Notes: generated from the sequence alone by a model not told the origin. A DNA stretch of 64,000 bases from Streptomyces sp. TSRI0107 (GCF_001905845.1 NZ_LIVZ01000007.1:186001-250000), one strand, 5' to 3'. Numbered from the stretch's first letter, positions 31,894 to 40,787 are shown. Numbers and translations are program-made.

Positions 31894-33534
31894 ATGTCTT
31901 ATCTAGGCATGCACACACCTTCGCGGCGTACCCTCCTCCGTGCCCCGATCGCCGGTGCCGGCGCGGGACTCCTGGCGGCCTGCACCGACTCCGGCCCCGA
32001 GCCCCGCTCCGGCCCAGAACACACCGGTCTCCAGGGTGACTTCGTCCCGCCGGGGCCCTCGGGGTACATCAACCCGTCGGATCCGGAAGTCGAGGCCGCC
32101 GAGCGGGAACGCGGCTCGGGCCCCGTCCGCACGCTGCGGCTCACCGCCGCCGAGTCCCTGCTGGACCTGGGCGGGCGCACCGTCCGGACCTGGGCCTACG
32201 ACGACGCGGTGCCGGGCCCGCTGGTGCGCGCCACAGCGGGGGGCATCCTCAGCCTGACGCTCGCCAACCGGCTGCCCGCCCCGACCACGCTGCACTCGCA
32301 CGGGCTGCGCCTGCGCTGCGACATGGACGGCACTCCCGGCCTGACCCAGCCGGAGATCGAGCCCGGAGCCGACTTCCTCTACCGCTTCGCCGTCCCCCAC
32401 CCGGGCACCTACCTGCTCCACTCCCACGTCGGGATGCAGCCCGACCGCGCCCTGTACACCCCCTTCATCATCGACGACCCGAAAGAGCCGCTCGCCTACG
32501 ACGAGGAGTGGATCGTCGTCCTGGACGACTGGCTCGACGGTGTGGAGGGCTCCACCCCCGACGGGGTGCTCGAACAGCTCAAGCCCGGCGCGAGCGGATC
32601 CATGCACTCGGGCGGCATGGGGATGGGCATGGGGTCGGAGCGCGGCACGCCCGAGCACTCGCACGGCTCGCCGTCGGCCGGAAAGCCGTCGGGGCCCTCC
32701 CGGGTGCTGATGAACTCCTACAGCCGCCTCCTCGACGGGGAGAGCGGCAACGTCGCCCACCCCCACTTCCTGGCCAACGGACGGCTGCCCACCCGGCCCT
32801 CGGTGTTCCGCTGCCGTCCTGGCGACCGCGTCCGGCTGCGCATCATCAACGCCGGTTCCGACACCGCCTTCCGGGTCGCGCTGGAGGGCCACAGCATGAC
32901 CGTCACGCACACCGACGGCTATCCGGTGGAGCACCGGGACACCGACGCCCTGCTCGTCGGCATGGCCGAGCGGTACGACGTGCTCGTCACCGCGAAGGAC
33001 GGCGTCTTCGCCCTCGTCGGACTCGCCGAGGGCAAGAAGGGCCGGGCCCTCTCCGTCCTGCGTACCGACAGGGGACGGCGGAATCCCCCGCCGGACGTCC
33101 ACCTCGACGAGCTCGACAGGCGGATCGTCCCGGCGCGGCGGCTGAGGCCGCACGAGTCGGTGGCCCTGTCCGACCGGGAACCCGACCGCGAGATGCGCAT
33201 CCGGGTCACCGGCGGGATGGAGAAGTACAACTGGGGCTTCGACCACAAGCCGTACGACGTGCGGCACCGTTACCCGATCCGCTCCGGGGAACGGGTACGG
33301 CTCACCCTGATCAACGCCACCGACATGTGGCACCCCCTGCATCTGCACGGCCACACCTTCGCGATCACCGGCTTCGGCGCGGCGGGCGCGCGCAAGGACA
33401 CCTCGGTGGTGCTGCCGCACCGCAAACTGGTCATCGACTTCGACGCCGACAATCCGGGGTTGTGGATGCTGCACTGCCACAACCAGTACCACTCGGAGAG
33501 CGGCATGATGACGATTCTCGGATACAAGCGGTGA
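31894..33534 (+). CDS. Multicopper oxidase, Tat lipoprotein-type
   Basis: 546 aa. The signal has SRRTLLR and the lipobox LLAAC, so it is exported folded and probably lipid-anchored. Copper ligands are in LHSHGLRLR, LLHSHVG, HPLHLHGHTF and MLHCHNQYHSESGMM, which give the type 1 and type 2/3 centres of a three-cupredoxin oxidase. A Met/Gly-rich loop (GGMGMGMG, about residue 240) resembles the copper-binding inserts of CueO-type cuprous oxidases. The likely role is copper tolerance or phenol oxidation outside the cell. The start may be ATG 31909; neither has a good ribosome site. Confidence 0.92.
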   Translation: MSYLGMHTPSRRTLLRAPIAGAGAGLLAACTDSGPEPRSGPEHTGLQGDFVPPGPSGYINPSDPEVEAAERERGSGPVRTLRLTAAESLLDLGGRTVRTWAYDDAVPGPLVRATAGGILSLTLANRLPAPTTLHSHGLRLRCDMDGTPGLTQPEIEPGADFLYRFAVPHPGTYLLHSHVGMQPDRALYTPFIIDDPKEPLAYDEEWIVVLDDWLDGVEGSTPDGVLEQLKPGASGSMHSGGMGMGMGSERGTPEHSHGSPSAGKPSGPSRVLMNSYSRLLDGESGNVAHPHFLANGRLPTRPSVFRCRPGDRVRLRIINAGSDTAFRVALEGHSMTVTHTDGYPVEHRDTDALLVGMAERYDVLVTAKDGVFALVGLAEGKKGRALSVLRTDRGRRNPPPDVHLDELDRRIVPARRLRPHESVALSDREPDREMRIRVTGGMEKYNWGFDHKPYDVRHRYPIRSGERVRLTLINATDMWHPLHLHGHTFAITGFGAAGARKDTSVVLPHRKLVIDFDADNPGLWMLHCHNQYHSESGMMTILGYKR

Positions 33535-33543
33535 TACCCGGGC

Positions 33544-33573
33544 GGGGGCGCCGGGGCACGGCCCCGCGCCCCC
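33544..33573. terminator. Bidirectional terminator between convergent genes
   Basis: GGGGGCG and CGGGGC (33544-33550, 33552-33557) pair with GCCCCG and CGCCCCC (33561-33573), a 13-bp stem with one bulged C and an ACG loop. It lies between the stops of the multicopper oxidase and the MFS transporter. Confidence 0.75.
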
Positions 33574-33580
33574 CTGGCGG

Positions 33581-35113
33581 TCAGTGGCCGTGGCCGGAGC
33601 TCTCCAGGCGCTGTCCCTTCAGCAGGAACCAGGCCGCCGCAGCCGTCGCCAGCAGGACCGCCGCGCCCACACCCGCCGCGAGGGCCAGGCCGTCGACGAA
33701 GGACTCGCGGGCCGCGTCCAGCAGCGCCCCCGCCGTGTCCGCCGGCAGGCCGTGGGCCGCCTCCACCGCGCCACCCAGCGACTCGTGGGCGCCCTCGGGG
33801 GTGCCCGCCGGGGACGGGAAGCCCCGGTAGACGCCGGTGACGATGGAGCCGAGCACGGCGATGCCGAGGGCGGCGCCGAGTTCGTACGCCGTCTCCGAGA
33901 CCGCGGAGGCGGAGCCCGCCTGCTCCTTCGGCACGGAGGCGAGGATGACGTCGGCGGTCACGGTGAAGGAGAACCCGGCGCCCACGCCGACGACCAGCAG
34001 GGCGGCGCCGAGCAGCGGGTAGCCGGTGGACTGGTCGAGGAAGGTCAGCGACGCCAGGGCCAGGCCGACCGCGGCGAGACCGCCGGCGACGACCGACCGC
34101 ACCGAGAAGCGCCGGGCCGCCGCGCCGGCGACCAGACCGGCCGCCACCGCGCCGATCGCGGCGGGCAGTTCGGCCAGCCCCGCCTCGAACGGCCGCCTGC
34201 CCTGCACCAGCTGCAGGTACTGGGAGAGGAAGAACACCAGGCCGGACATGCCGAGGATGGTCAGCAGGTCGGCCAGGACGGCCGCGCCGAAGCCGCGCTT
34301 GCGGAACAGCCGCATGTCCAGCAGCGGGACCGGCAGCGTCAGCTGACGGCGTACGAAGCCGTACAGGGCGGCGGCGCCGAGGGCACCGGCGGCGAGGGTC
34401 GCCCAGGTGAAGCCGTGGGTGGCGGCCTCCTTCACCGCGTACACCACGCCGATCATCCCGACGAGCGAGAGCAGCACGCTGGGCAGGTCCCACGGGCCCG
34501 GGGCCGGGTTGCGGGACTCCGGCAGCAGCTTGCTGCCGACGAGGACCAGGACCGCCATCACGGGCAGGTTGATCAGGAAGACCGAGCCCCACCAGAAGTG
34601 CTCCAGCAGGAAGCCGCCCGCGATCGGGCCGACCGCCGTACCGGCGGAGGCGGTGGCGCCCCAGATGCCGATGGCGAGGCTGCGCTCGCGCGCGTCGTGG
34701 AAGATGTTGCGGATCAGGGCGAGGGTCGCCGGCATCAGGGTCGCGCCGGCGACACCGAGCAGCGCCCGCGCGAGGATCAGCAGCTCGGGGCTGGTCGCGT
34801 AGGCGTTGAGCACGGACACCGCGCCGAAGGCGGTGGCGCCGATCAGCAGGATGCGCTTGCGTCCGATGCGGTCGCCGAGGCTGCCCATGCTGACGAGGAG
34901 ACCGGCGATGACGAACGAGTAGACGTCACCGATCCACAGCAGCTGGGTGCCGGTCGGTGCCAGGTCCTCACTGATGTACGGGGTCGCGAGGCCGAGGACG
35001 GTCGCGTCGACGGCCACCAGCAGCACGGCGAGCACGAGGACGGACAGCGCGAGCCAGCGGCCCGGACGCTTCACCGCCTCCGTGGGGGTCACCGGCTGCA
35101 GGGTGCTGGTCAT
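33581..35113 (-). CDS. MFS multidrug efflux transporter (DHA2/EmrB type, 14 helices)
   Basis: 510 aa, about fourteen hydrophobic helices. Motif A is GSLGDRIGRKRIL and motif C-like GPIAGGFLLEHF, with LWIGDVYSFVIAGLL as in QacA/SmvA/EmrB-like drug/proton antiporters. The ATG start overlaps the stop of the upstream TetR gene as ATGA (35110-35113) and has GAGAGGA upstream, so the regulator and pump are one coupled operon. Likely it exports a toxic compound that is also the TetR ligand. Confidence 0.94.
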   Translation of the reverse strand: MTSTLQPVTPTEAVKRPGRWLALSVLVLAVLLVAVDATVLGLATPYISEDLAPTGTQLLWIGDVYSFVIAGLLVSMGSLGDRIGRKRILLIGATAFGAVSVLNAYATSPELLILARALLGVAGATLMPATLALIRNIFHDARERSLAIGIWGATASAGTAVGPIAGGFLLEHFWWGSVFLINLPVMAVLVLVGSKLLPESRNPAPGPWDLPSVLLSLVGMIGVVYAVKEAATHGFTWATLAAGALGAAALYGFVRRQLTLPVPLLDMRLFRKRGFGAAVLADLLTILGMSGLVFFLSQYLQLVQGRRPFEAGLAELPAAIGAVAAGLVAGAAARRFSVRSVVAGGLAAVGLALASLTFLDQSTGYPLLGAALLVVGVGAGFSFTVTADVILASVPKEQAGSASAVSETAYELGAALGIAVLGSIVTGVYRGFPSPAGTPEGAHESLGGAVEAAHGLPADTAGALLDAARESFVDGLALAAGVGAAVLLATAAAAWFLLKGQRLESSGHGH

Positions 35114-35661
35114 GGTTCCTCTCTCCGTAGTGCGCCGCCGAGCAGCAGCTCGGCGATCATGAACTGGAAGTCGTTGCGGGCGACCTTGCCGTCCAGTACC
35201 GACCAGGCGCCGGCGGCGAGCAGGCCGTACAGGGCCTCGGTGAGCCAGGTCGGCGAGAGGTCGATGCGGAACTCGCCGCTGTCCTGGCCGCGCCGGAACA
35301 GGGTCGAGACGCGGGTGTCGATGCGGGCCCAGCCCGCGTTCTGCTCCTCGCCCTCGAACAGCTGGTTCTCGCTGTAGAGGAAGGCGAGCAGTCCGGCGGC
35401 GGGCTCCATCTCGCGGATCAGCCGGCGTACGGCCTCGCCCGCCCGGCCGTCGTCCAGCCGGGCCCGGTCCAGCGCGGCCTCGCACTCGGCGATGCCCAGT
35501 GCCTCCAGCGCCCGGACGAGCGCGTCGCGCCCGGCGAACTGCCGGTGCAGCGTGGCCCGGCTGATCCCGGCGGCCTTGGCGACCTCGTCCATGGTCGCGG
35601 TGGATTTACGGGTCAGCAGGGCGGCGGCGCTGCGCAGTACGTGGTCACGATCGACGGCCAT
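35110..35661 (-). CDS. TetR-family transcriptional repressor
   Basis: 183 aa. The helix-turn-helix is near the N-terminus (TMDEVAKAAGISRATLHRQFAGRDALVRAL); the rest is a helical ligand-binding domain. The ATG at 35661 has no Shine-Dalgarno; a TATGGT -10 box ends 6 nt upstream, so the mRNA is likely leaderless. A perfect palindrome overlaps the -35 region, so the gene should repress itself and the downstream MFS pump. Confidence 0.92.
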   Translation of the reverse strand: MAVDRDHVLRSAAALLTRKSTATMDEVAKAAGISRATLHRQFAGRDALVRALEALGIAECEAALDRARLDDGRAGEAVRRLIREMEPAAGLLAFLYSENQLFEGEEQNAGWARIDTRVSTLFRRGQDSGEFRIDLSPTWLTEALYGLLAAGAWSVLDGKVARNDFQFMIAELLLGGALRREEP

Positions 35662-35667
35662 GAGACA

Positions 35668-35698
35668 ACCATAGCCCAAGTGAGACATCTTTGTCTCA
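35668..35698 (-). promoter_or_regulatory. Promoter and perfect palindromic operator of the tetR-MFS operon
   Basis: TGAGACA-TCTT-TGTCTCA (35681-35698) is a perfect 7-bp inverted repeat with a 4-nt spacer. On the minus strand the -10 TATGGT (35668-35673) and -35 AGACAA (35691-35696) are 17 nt apart, so the operator covers the -35 element. A further GAGACA half-site lies at 35662-35667. Confidence 0.8.
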
Positions 35699-35743
35699 TT
35701 CAAGGCGTGCGTGGCTCATTGGCCGCTGGTCGGCGGGGGTGTC

Positions 35744-36715
35744 TCAGTGCCAGGGCAGCTGTCCGCGCCGCTCCCAGTAGGCGCGCGGGTCCTCCGTCAG
35801 GGCCGCGAGGCGGGTGAGCCGGTCCTCGTCCAGGTCGACGACGGGGGCGTGCAGGTTGGAGGCCAGCTGGGTGACGGTGGCCGCGCCGGACAGGACCACG
35901 CCCGCCCACGGCTGCCGCAGAACCAGGGCCAGGGCGACGGCGTCACAGCCGAGCCCGGTCTCCTCCGCGACGGCCTTCAGCGCGTCCGGGGCGTGCGGCT
36001 CGGCCAGCCGGCCGTTGGCCATGCCCTCCTTGACGATCACCGTCAGACCGGCGTCGTGGGCCTCGGCGAGGGCGGGGGCGGCCGAGGTCTCCAGGGCGTT
36101 GTACGTGGACTGGACGGTACGGAACAGCGGCTCGCCGTCCACGGTCACCGCGAGCGCGGCGCGGATCGCGTCGGCCTGGGCGGGGCCGCTGGTGGAGAAG
36201 CCGACGGTGACGCCCTGCGCGGCGGCCTCGGCGAGCCGGGCGTGCAGGTCCTTGTCGGTCAGTGCGGGGCTGTCCGGGGTGACCGAGTGGATCTGGTAGA
36301 GGTCGATCCGGTCGCCGAGCAGGGCGGCGCTCTCGGCGCGCTGCCGCTCGTACGTCTCGACGCTGTGGTCCTTGACCTCGTGCCGCTCGGCGTCGGTGGT
36401 CCAGTCGGCGGTGTAGGTGTAGCCCCACTTGCTGCCGACCACGATGTCGTCGATTTCCGGGTGCGCGGTCAGCCAGTCCGCCAGGAACTCCTCGGAGCGG
36501 CCGTAGGAACGGGCGGCGTCGAAGTAGCGGACGCCCTGGGCGTAGGCGGCGTCGAGGAGTTCGTGGGTGCGTGCGCGCAGCGCGTCGACGCTGCGGTCGT
36601 CTCCGAGGTCGCGGTCCCGTCCGAGGTTGATGTAACCGGGGCGGCCGACGGCGGCGAGACCCAGGCCGATGTGGCAGGTGGGCGTCGTGGCGGTCGCGAG
36701 ACGGGCGAAGGGCAT
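35744..36715 (-). CDS. Aldo/keto reductase
   Basis: 323 aa TIM-barrel oxidoreductase. The catalytic set is visible: Asp and Tyr in YFDAARSYGRSEEFL, Lys in VVGSKWGY and His in LYQIHSVTP. The C-terminal NADPH-binding part ends in LSGAATVTQLASNL. It reduces aldehydes or ketones with NADPH. It lies downstream of argH on the same strand by about 70 nt but has no metabolic link to it. Confidence 0.92.
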   Translation of the reverse strand: MPFARLATATTPTCHIGLGLAAVGRPGYINLGRDRDLGDDRSVDALRARTHELLDAAYAQGVRYFDAARSYGRSEEFLADWLTAHPEIDDIVVGSKWGYTYTADWTTDAERHEVKDHSVETYERQRAESAALLGDRIDLYQIHSVTPDSPALTDKDLHARLAEAAAQGVTVGFSTSGPAQADAIRAALAVTVDGEPLFRTVQSTYNALETSAAPALAEAHDAGLTVIVKEGMANGRLAEPHAPDALKAVAEETGLGCDAVALALVLRQPWAGVVLSGAATVTQLASNLHAPVVDLDEDRLTRLAALTEDPRAYWERRGQLPWH

Positions 36716-36789
36716 CGCGGGCTCCGTTTCGGTCGGCTCCGGTGCGGCTGTACGGCTCGACGACCAACGTAACCCGCGATGCCCTCACG

Positions 36790-38217
36790 TCACTTCTTGG
36801 CGTTCGCCCAGCCGTGCTGGGCGGCCACGTCCGCCTTCACCTCGGCCAGCTGCACGGCGACCGCGCTGGGCGCCGTACCGCCGCGGCCGTCGCGGGAGGC
36901 GAGGGCGCCGGGCACGTTGAGGACGGACCGCACCTCGGGCGTCAGATGCTCGGAGATCTTCGCGAACTGCTCGTCCGTGAGGCCGTCCAGCTCCTTGCCC
37001 TCGGACTCGGCGACCTTCACGCACTCGCCGGCCACCTCGTGCGCGACCCGGAACGGCACGCCCTGCTTGACCAGCCACTCGGCGATGTCGGTGGCCAGCG
37101 AGAACCCGGCCGGGGCCAGCTCCTCCATGCGCTCGCGGTGCACGGTGAGGGTGGCCATCATGCCGGTGAAGGCGGGCAGCAGGATCTCCAGCTGGTCGAT
37201 GGAGTCGAAGACCGGCTCCTTGTCCTCCTGGAGGTCGCGGTTGTACGCGAGCGGGAGGGCCTTCAGCGTCGCCATCAGACCGGTCAGGTTGCCGATGAGG
37301 CGGCCCGACTTGCCGCGCGCCAGCTCCGCGATGTCCGGGTTCTTCTTCTGCGGCATGATCGACGAGCCGGTGGAGAAGGCGTCGTGCAGGGTCACGAAGG
37401 AGAACTCCTTCGTGTTCCAGATGATGACCTCCTCGGCGATCCGGGAGAGGTTCACCCCGATCATCGCGGTGATGAAGGCGAACTCGGCGACGAAGTCACG
37501 GGAGGCCGTGCCGTCGATGGAGTTCGCGGCGCTGCCGTGCTCGAAGCCGAGGTCGCGGGCGACCGCCTCGGGGTCCAGGCCGAGGCTGCTGCCCGCGAGG
37601 GCGCCCGAGCCGTACGGCGAGACCGCCGTGCGCTCGTCCCACTGGCGCAGCCGCTCGGCGTCCCGGGACAGGGCCTGGACGTGGGCGAGGACGTGGTGGG
37701 CGAAGAGCACGGGCTGGGCGTGCTGGAGGTGGGTGCGGCCCGGCATCGCCACGTCGGGGTGGGCCTCGGCGAGGCCGATCAGGGCGTCCTGAAGCTCGGC
37801 GATCAGGCCGCCGATGGTGCGGGCGTGGTCGCGCAGGTACATCCGGAAGAGGGTCGCGACCTGGTCGTTGCGGGACCGGCCGGCGCGCAGCTTGCCGCCG
37901 AGGTCGGGGCCGAGGCGCTCCAGCAGGCCGCGCTCCAGGGCGGTGTGCACGTCCTCGTCGGCGATCGTGCCCACGAAGGAGCCGTCGGCGACGTCGGCTT
38001 CGAGCTGGTCGAGCCCGGCGATCATCCGCTGGAGCTCGTCCTCGGTGAGGAGGCCCGCCTGGTGCAGCACGCGCGCGTGGGCGCGCGAACCGGCGATGTC
38101 GTACGGCGCGAGCCGCCAGTCGAAGTGGACGGACGCGGACAGTTTCGCCAGGGCCTCGGCGGGACCGTCGGCGAAACGGCCGCCCCAGAGCCGTACGTCA
38201 CCGCTGTTGCTGCTCAC
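36790..38217 (-). CDS. argH: Argininosuccinate lyase
   Basis: 475 aa. The fumarase/aspartase-superfamily signature GSSIMPQKKNPD is intact, with RLWGGRF at the N-terminus and RSRNDQVAT and TAVSPYGSGALAGSS in place. Last enzyme of arginine synthesis: splits argininosuccinate into arginine and fumarate. GTG start with AGGAGC eight nt upstream. It is separated from the other arg genes by 5.5 kb and has its own ARG-box-bearing promoter. Confidence 0.97.
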   Translation of the reverse strand: MSSNSGDVRLWGGRFADGPAEALAKLSASVHFDWRLAPYDIAGSRAHARVLHQAGLLTEDELQRMIAGLDQLEADVADGSFVGTIADEDVHTALERGLLERLGPDLGGKLRAGRSRNDQVATLFRMYLRDHARTIGGLIAELQDALIGLAEAHPDVAMPGRTHLQHAQPVLFAHHVLAHVQALSRDAERLRQWDERTAVSPYGSGALAGSSLGLDPEAVARDLGFEHGSAANSIDGTASRDFVAEFAFITAMIGVNLSRIAEEVIIWNTKEFSFVTLHDAFSTGSSIMPQKKNPDIAELARGKSGRLIGNLTGLMATLKALPLAYNRDLQEDKEPVFDSIDQLEILLPAFTGMMATLTVHRERMEELAPAGFSLATDIAEWLVKQGVPFRVAHEVAGECVKVAESEGKELDGLTDEQFAKISEHLTPEVRSVLNVPGALASRDGRGGTAPSAVAVQLAEVKADVAAQHGWANAKK

Positions 38218-38250
38218 TCGCGCTGCTCCTAGCCTCGCACTGCCTCGGTC

Positions 38251-38286
38251 ATGCATGAGTATGCAGAACACTGCATGATTCGTCAA
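38251..38286 (-). promoter_or_regulatory. argH promoter with ARG-box-like sequence
   Basis: On the minus strand, TTGACG (38281-38286) and CATACT (38258-38263) are 17 nt apart. The spacer and flanks contain repeated TGCAT/ATGCA elements (AATCATGCA, TGCATACTCATGCATGA), similar to the AT-richer imperfect palindromes bound by ArgR/AhrC. ArgR is encoded at 43783-44328. Confidence 0.7.
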
Positions 38287-38391
38287 TTTCGGGGAGTGCT
38301 GAACGGGGGAAACCGCTTTCTCGTACTGCTCACCGAACACCGGCGCCGTCAGTACCTCTCCCACACCCCCCGACCCGAGTGAGGCATCCGC

Positions 38392-39210
38392 ATGTCCAGG
38401 GCACTTCCCAAGTACGACAAGCGCCGCGTGGCGATCGTCGGCGGCGCCGCCGCCGTGGTGCTGTCCGGCGCGCTGATCGCAGGCTCCGCCCTGGCAGGCG
38501 AGCCGTCCGGCGGCGGCGCCGGCCCCCGCACCCTGGCCGCCCTGGGCAGGATCAGCTGCCCGGACGTGGCGTCGAAGCTCCCCGCCGTCCCCGCCTCAGC
38601 CAAGGCCGAAGTCGACCGCAACCTCACCCTCCTCCAGACCCAGATCGACGAAGCCAACAAGCGCCTCACCGACACCGCCGGCCAAGGCGGACCCAACTTC
38701 GTCCAGAACGCCATCCTCGGCCCCCTCCAAGGCAAACGAACCGCCGCCATCGACCGCATCGCCATCTCCATCGGCCGCACCATCACCAAGCCACAAGGCC
38801 TGGAAGCCCTCGCGGCCTGCACGCTCGGCGGCGCGGGAACCGGCACCGGCACGGCGGCACCGAGCCAGACGGCGACGAGCCCGGTGGCCACGAGTCCGGT
38901 GGCGACGCAGCCGGCCCGCGCGGGCAGGATCAGCTGCCCGGACGTGGCGTCGAAGCTCCCCGCGATCCCCGCCTCAGCCAAGGCCGAAGTCGACCGCAAC
39001 CTCACCCTCCTCCAGACCCAGATCGACGAAGCCAACAAGCGCCTCACCGACACCGCCGGCCAAGGCGGACCCAACTTCGTCCAGAACGCCATCCTCGGCC
39101 CCCTCCAAGGCAAACGAACCGCCGCCATCGACCGCATCGCCATCTCCATCGGCCGCACCACCACCAAGCCGCAGGGCCTGGAAGCCCTCGCGGCCTGCAC
39201 GCTCCGGTAG
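38392..39210 (+). CDS. Secreted protein with two near-identical domains
   Basis: 272 aa. A signal peptide (about residues 1-35: RRVAIVGGAAAVVLSGALIAGSALA) is followed by two copies of a roughly 94-residue helical domain joined by a Gly/Thr/Ala/Pro linker. Each copy starts near RISCPDVASKLPA, has ASAKAEVDRNLTLLQTQIDEA and ends ALAACTL, so one Cys at each end could form a disulfide. The DNA copies (38544-38826 and 38922-39204) differ at only about five positions. ATG with GTGAGG eight nt upstream. Family and function unknown. Confidence 0.85.
   Translation: MSRALPKYDKRRVAIVGGAAAVVLSGALIAGSALAGEPSGGGAGPRTLAALGRISCPDVASKLPAVPASAKAEVDRNLTLLQTQIDEANKRLTDTAGQGGPNFVQNAILGPLQGKRTAAIDRIAISIGRTITKPQGLEALAACTLGGAGTGTGTAAPSQTATSPVATSPVATQPARAGRISCPDVASKLPAIPASAKAEVDRNLTLLQTQIDEANKRLTDTAGQGGPNFVQNAILGPLQGKRTAAIDRIAISIGRTTTKPQGLEALAACTLR
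38544..38826 (+). repeat. 283-bp direct repeat, copy A
   Basis: Differs from copy B, 378 bp downstream, at about five positions clustered at two places (codons for AV/AI near the start and for IT/TT and PQ near the end). It encodes the first domain of the secreted protein. Confidence 0.92.
38922..39204 (+). repeat. 283-bp direct repeat, copy B
   Basis: Second copy; the central 190 bp or more are identical to copy A including third codon positions, which points to recent duplication or gene conversion. Confidence 0.92.
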
Positions 39211-39217
39211 GAGGGAG

Positions 39218-39256
39218 GGTGGCCGCCCCGTGGAAGCGCCGGCCGGGGCGGCCACC
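39218..39256 (+). terminator. Terminator downstream of the duplicated secreted protein
   Basis: Perfect 13-bp arms (39218-39230 and 39244-39256) with a 13-nt loop, eight nt after the stop codon. Confidence 0.75.
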
Positions 39257-39316
39257 AGCCGGCAACCGCCGCAATTCGTCGGACAAATGAGCGATGTGCA
39301 TCAATAATCGTTAGAC

Positions 39317-39913
39317 ATGGGAAAGACTTACGAGCGCATCGACGGCAGACTCCGGACGTTCATCGAGGAACAGCCCGTCTTCTTCACCGCGACCGCCCCG
39401 CTCGCGGGCGACGGCACGGTCAACCTCTCCCCCAAGGGCCTCAAGGGCTCCTTCGCGGTGCTCGACGAGCACACCGTGGCCTACCTGGACTTCGCGGGCT
39501 CCAACGCCGAGACCATCGCCCATCTGCGGGAGAACGGCCGGATCACCCTGATGTGGTGTGCCTTCCAGGGCCCGCCGAACATCGTCCGCGTGCACGGCCG
39601 CGGGGAGCCGGTGTTCCGTGACGACCCGCGCTTCCCGGACCTCCTCGCCCGCTTCCCCGGCATCGACACGACCTCGCACGGCCTGCGCGCGATCATCGTC
39701 GTGACGGCCGAACTCGTCCGTGACACCTGCGGATACGCGGTCCCCTTCATGTCGTACGACGAGGACCGCGACCTGCACGGCAAGCGGTTCGCCCGCGAGG
39801 ACGACGCCTCGCTGAGCGCCTACTTCGCGAAGAAGGAGCATGTGGCGAGCAGCATCGACGGACTGCCGGGGCTGCCGTTGCCGCTGCCTTCCCTCGTCCA
39901 GGACACCCCCTAG
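39317..39913 (+). CDS. Pyridoxamine 5'-phosphate oxidase-family flavoprotein
   Basis: 198 aa with the split-barrel FMN-binding fold. VFFTATAPLAGDGTVNLSPKG binds flavin phosphate and AYLDFAGSNAETIAHLRENGRITLMWCAFQGPPNIVRVHGRG forms the barrel core. Members act as FMN- or F420-dependent oxidoreductases, and the true substrate is not deducible. No Shine-Dalgarno is seen; an AATAAT element 8 nt before the ATG hints at a leaderless message. Confidence 0.87.
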   Translation: MGKTYERIDGRLRTFIEEQPVFFTATAPLAGDGTVNLSPKGLKGSFAVLDEHTVAYLDFAGSNAETIAHLRENGRITLMWCAFQGPPNIVRVHGRGEPVFRDDPRFPDLLARFPGIDTTSHGLRAIIVVTAELVRDTCGYAVPFMSYDEDRDLHGKRFAREDDASLSAYFAKKEHVASSIDGLPGLPLPLPSLVQDTP

Positions 39914-39979
39914 GGCACCTGGCCCCCGAACGGCGCAACCGCACTGGCGCCGCACTCGGGCGCCGCTAGCGTCGGAGGC

Positions 39980-40681
39980 ATGCGCCCCGCCGTCGCCGCC
40001 GCCGTCGCCCTGCTCGCCTGCGTGTGCCTCACCGCCTTCGCGCCGTCCGGCGAGGAGGTGCTGCCCGACCGGATGGCCGACACCGGGGGCGGCCGTCAGC
40101 TGATCACCGCGGTGGCGCCGGAGGCCGGTGCGACGCGCGGCACCGTGACGTGGTGGGAGCGGCGGGACGGACGGTGGGTGGAGGAGGGTTCGGCGGCGGC
40201 CAGGTTCGGCGCGAACGGGCTCGTCGATGGTGCCGCGCGCCGGCAGGGCACGAACACGACGCCGACCGGGCTGTACGACCTGCCGTACGCCTTCGGCATC
40301 GAGCCGGCACCGCGCGGGACCACCTACCGCTACCGCCCGGTCCGCGAGGACTCCTGGTGGTGCCAGGACAACGGCTCCCGCGCCTACAACCGCTGGACCG
40401 AACCACGCCCGGCCGACTGCCGCGCCGCCGAGGCCGAGCACCTGGTCTCCTACACCACGCAGTACGCGCACGCCCTCGTCATCGGCTTCAACTACGCGAA
40501 GCCCGTGCGGGGCCACGGCGCCGGCATCTTCCTCCATGTCGACGGGCGGGGCGCCACGGCCGGTTGTGTGTCCGTGCCGGCGGACGCGATGCGGCGGATC
40601 CTCGCCTGGGCCGAGCCCGGCAAACGGCCGCACATCGCCATCGGGACGGAGAGCGGGCGGACGGCCGTCACCCGCTACTGA
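39980..40681 (+). CDS. Secreted L,D-transpeptidase-like (YkuD-fold) protein
   Basis: 233 aa with an N-terminal signal peptide (about 1-22). The C-terminal domain holds HGAGIFLHVDGRGATAGCVSVPADAMRRIL: His, a Gly-rich stretch and a Cys in the spacing of the YkuD catalytic site, though the usual SHGC is here TAGC. It may crosslink or trim peptidoglycan or be a relative with altered chemistry. TAGCGT (39967-39972) seven nt before the ATG suggests a leaderless transcript; GGAGG is too close to the ATG to be a normal ribosome site. Confidence 0.85.
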   Translation: MRPAVAAAVALLACVCLTAFAPSGEEVLPDRMADTGGGRQLITAVAPEAGATRGTVTWWERRDGRWVEEGSAAARFGANGLVDGAARRQGTNTTPTGLYDLPYAFGIEPAPRGTTYRYRPVREDSWWCQDNGSRAYNRWTEPRPADCRAAEAEHLVSYTTQYAHALVIGFNYAKPVRGHGAGIFLHVDGRGATAGCVSVPADAMRRILAWAEPGKRPHIAIGTESGRTAVTRY

Positions 40682-40787
40682 ACGCCCGGCGAACACCCGC
40701 GCCGCTCGCTGAACACCGGCCGCCTCCCCCACGTATCTCTGGGCCAAGGGACTACGAGACACCGTTGCCCCCGTCCCCGGAGGAACC

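Noticed and set aside
38544..39204. Insertion-sequence remnants flanking a gene
   Set aside because: The direct repeats lie wholly inside one reading frame and encode matching protein domains. No terminal inverted repeats or transposase.
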